DNA from: UBA2336 sp049306095
Lineage (GTDB): Bacteria > Bacteroidota > Bacteroidia > Cytophagales > Cyclobacteriaceae
Length of the DNA: 18,640 nucleotides
Reading direction: 5' to 3'
Assembly (NCBI GenBank): GCA_049306095.1
Contig: JBAQPU010000061.1
Coordinates: forward strand, 1-18,640
Within the stretch, counting starts at the first letter, position 1; each line of letters opens with the position of its first letter. The translations under genes were made by a program, and so were the position numbers. The notes under the pieces were generated by a model. It worked only from the letters and a program-made list of their open reading frames with translations, searched no databases and had not been told where the DNA came from. Shown one piece after another: positions 17,520 to 18,640 of this stretch.

Positions 17520-17551
17520 TTTGGCAGGATGTAACCCCAATCAATATTTTG
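17520..17551 (+). promoter_or_regulatory. Possible -33/-7 promoter downstream of msrA
   Basis: TTTG (17520-17523) is followed after 21 bases by TATTTTG (17545-17551), one base short of the Bacteroidota TAnnTTTG element. If used, transcription would start near 17558 and stop at the terminator ending at 17638, giving an RNA of roughly 80 bases. Nothing else in the 149 bp gap supports a gene, so this is only a candidate. Confidence 0.25.
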
Positions 17552-17608
17552 CCGTTAAACTCAACATGAGTAGAGTAAATCTTCTCATAGGTTTAGGTTT
17601 AGGTAAAA

Positions 17609-17639
17609 CAAAAAAGCCCTGGGACGCAGGGCTTTTTTG
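17609..17639. terminator. Bidirectional intrinsic terminator between msrA and the GAF-PAS gene
   Basis: A perfect 13 bp inverted repeat (17609-17621 with 17627-17639, 5-base loop) has a GCCCTG/CAGGGC core flanked by six A on the left and six T on the right. It can therefore form a hairpin plus U-tract on both strands. It separates the convergent msrA (plus) and sensor gene (minus, stop at 17661), as expected for a shared terminator. Confidence 0.92.
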
Positions 17640-17660
17640 CATTTAGAGCGTTTGTCGGGG

Positions 17661-18640
17661 TTAAGTCTTCTTTAGTGGCGTAATATCACTGGCCACTTCC
17701 ATTATCCGGATAACATTGCCCGACTTATCCTTCACCGGAGAATAGGTGGCTTTTAACCACACTTCCTCTCCGCGCTTAGTAATCCGTTTAAAATCACCGC
17801 GGTTTGAACGGCCATTAGCAAGACTTCTCCAGAAATCACGGTACGCCTCAGCGCTTCGCTCGTCTTTCGATACAAATATTTTGTGGTTCTCTCCGGCAAT
17901 TTCATCCTGCTTATAGCCCATGGTACCCAGGAAATTCTGATTGGCTTTAATAACGTTTCCTTCGGTGTCAAACTCGGCCACCAACAGGGCATCATTGATA
18001 ACACGCATGGTGCTTTCCGATTCTGCCTGGCCACGAGTCATCTCTTCCTGGGTAGCCTGAAGTTCCTCCATGTTCTGGCGCATTTCTTCCTCCTGTGCGC
18101 GCATTTGTTCGGTCATCTCCTGAGATTCTTCCAGTAATCGCTGTGTTCTGGCGTTGATCTTCACCGAAGAAATAGTGGAAGCAATGCTTTCCGCAATCTT
18201 TTGAACAAATTCAATTTCAAAATCCTGAAACTGTCCGAAGGATGCAATTTCCACCACCCCAAAAATCTGCTCATTTAACTTGAGCGGAACAATTAACACA
18301 CTGGTTGGATTCGCATCTCCTAACCCGGAAGTAATCCGAATGTAATTCTGCGGAACTTCAGTAAGGTAAATTAAATCACCTTCCTGCCAGGATTGCCCTG
18401 CTAATCCTTCCCCTTTATGAATCTTATGATTCAGAAACTTCTTCTTATCCCACGCATAACATGCCTTCATGGACATGGTAGGATCTTCACCACTCTGCTC
18501 ATCATCAATAATATAGATGGCTCCCTGGTTGGCCTTCAGGTACTTCACCAGGTTTAAAATAATTTCATCAGTGAGCTTGTTCAGGTCATTGGTATTGGTT
18601 CTTAAAATCTCACCAAACTTGGCGAGTCCTTCTGTTGCCC
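17661..18640 (-). CDS. GAF-coiled coil-PAS sensory protein, C-terminal part (cut by window edge)
   Basis: The frame stays open to the right edge (in-frame GTG at 18548 is internal), so the N-terminus is missing and 325 residues are visible. The first 30 (ATEGLAKFGEILRTN...) resemble the linker that joins HAMP or other input modules to GAF domains in Bacteroidota sensors. A GAF domain follows (about 25-160, with YLKANQGAIYIID, GEGLAGQSW and PLKLNEQIFGVVEIAS). Next is a charged coiled coil (about 162-208, rich in EEEMRQNMEELQATQEE). A PAS domain with its PAC strand follows (about 210-325, ending GNVIRIMEVASDITPLKKT). The protein stops there, with no histidine kinase, cyclase or methyl-accepting domain after PAS. 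Any output or membrane domain would have to be upstream of the window. The ligand is unknown. It is convergent with msrA. Confidence 0.85.
   Translation of the reverse strand, partial: ATEGLAKFGEILRTNTNDLNKLTDEIILNLVKYLKANQGAIYIIDDEQSGEDPTMSMKACYAWDKKKFLNHKIHKGEGLAGQSWQEGDLIYLTEVPQNYIRITSGLGDANPTSVLIVPLKLNEQIFGVVEIASFGQFQDFEIEFVQKIAESIASTISSVKINARTQRLLEESQEMTEQMRAQEEEMRQNMEELQATQEEMTRGQAESESTMRVINDALLVAEFDTEGNVIKANQNFLGTMGYKQDEIAGENHKIFVSKDERSAEAYRDFWRSLANGRSNRGDFKRITKRGEEVWLKATYSPVKDKSGNVIRIMEVASDITPLKKT

Noticed and set aside
17587..17605. Short direct repeats of AGGTTT
   Set aside because: Only about two and a half copies in AT-rich spacer; too short to suggest an array or binding-site cluster.
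17566..17646. 26-codon open frame (starting MSRVNLLIGLG) across the msrA downstream terminator
   Set aside because: Its stop codon lies beyond the terminator's T-run and most of its C-terminal half is the terminator stem, so it is unlikely to be a real gene.
1..18640. CRISPR arrays, insertion sequences, tRNA or rRNA genes, prophage or defence genes
   Set aside because: No spaced direct repeats, transposase-like frames, terminal inverted repeats or RNA gene signatures were seen; all long frames are accounted for by metabolic, regulatory or envelope genes.

Overview
The window looks like a starch/maltodextrin utilisation locus of a Bacteroidota bacterium, most likely from the Cytophagales (lineage is inference). 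The evidence is a SusC/SusD outer-membrane pair, a secreted amylase with a type IX secretion (T9SS) C-terminal sorting domain, Bacteroidota-style lipoprotein signals, the general lack of strong Shine-Dalgarno sequences, and one -33/-7 promoter match (TTTG / TAnnTTTG type). There are no long non-coding stretches. The largest gap is the 220 bp divergent susC/lacI control region at 9053-9272.

Layout. On the minus strand, transcribed from about 9.1 kb towards position 1, lie susC (6005-9052), susD (4431-5993), a SusE-like starch-binding lipoprotein with three tandem modules (3096-4421), a strong hairpin terminator, a GH13 alpha-amylase with a T9SS sorting domain (163-3027), and the first 50 codons of a beta-phosphoglucomutase running off the left edge (1-151). 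On the plus strand, divergent from susC, lie a LacI-family regulator (9273-10304), then a GH31 alpha-glucosidase (10422-12818), an MFS/GPH-type sugar transporter (12861-14384) and a secreted esterase-like protein with a starch-binding-like N-terminal domain (14389-15591).

How the genes fit together (inference from family knowledge). The T9SS amylase cuts starch outside the cell. SusD and SusE on the surface bind the oligosaccharides and SusC imports them across the outer membrane with TonB energy. The MFS permease takes maltose or short maltodextrins across the inner membrane. The GH31 enzyme, which has no signal peptide, hydrolyses them in the cytoplasm. Beta-phosphoglucomutase would process beta-glucose-1-phosphate, which implies a maltose phosphorylase encoded beyond the left edge. 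Two copies of a LacI-type operator core (GCAATCGTTTGC) lie upstream of susC and of the GH31 gene, in the same orientation relative to each target, so the regulator probably controls both arms.

Right part. Downstream of the sugar locus are a conserved-type lipoprotein gene broken by a single-base frameshift (15637-16775), a lipoprotein-type methionine sulfoxide reductase A (16858-17511), a bidirectional terminator (17609-17639) and a convergent GAF-coiled coil-PAS sensor gene cut by the right edge (17661-18640).

I did not find a clearly undescribed system. The window is best read as a Cytophagales variant of the Sus locus. The points most worth a second look are the paired operators, the internal terminator ahead of the amylase, the esterase with the carbohydrate-binding-like domain and the frameshifted lipoprotein.
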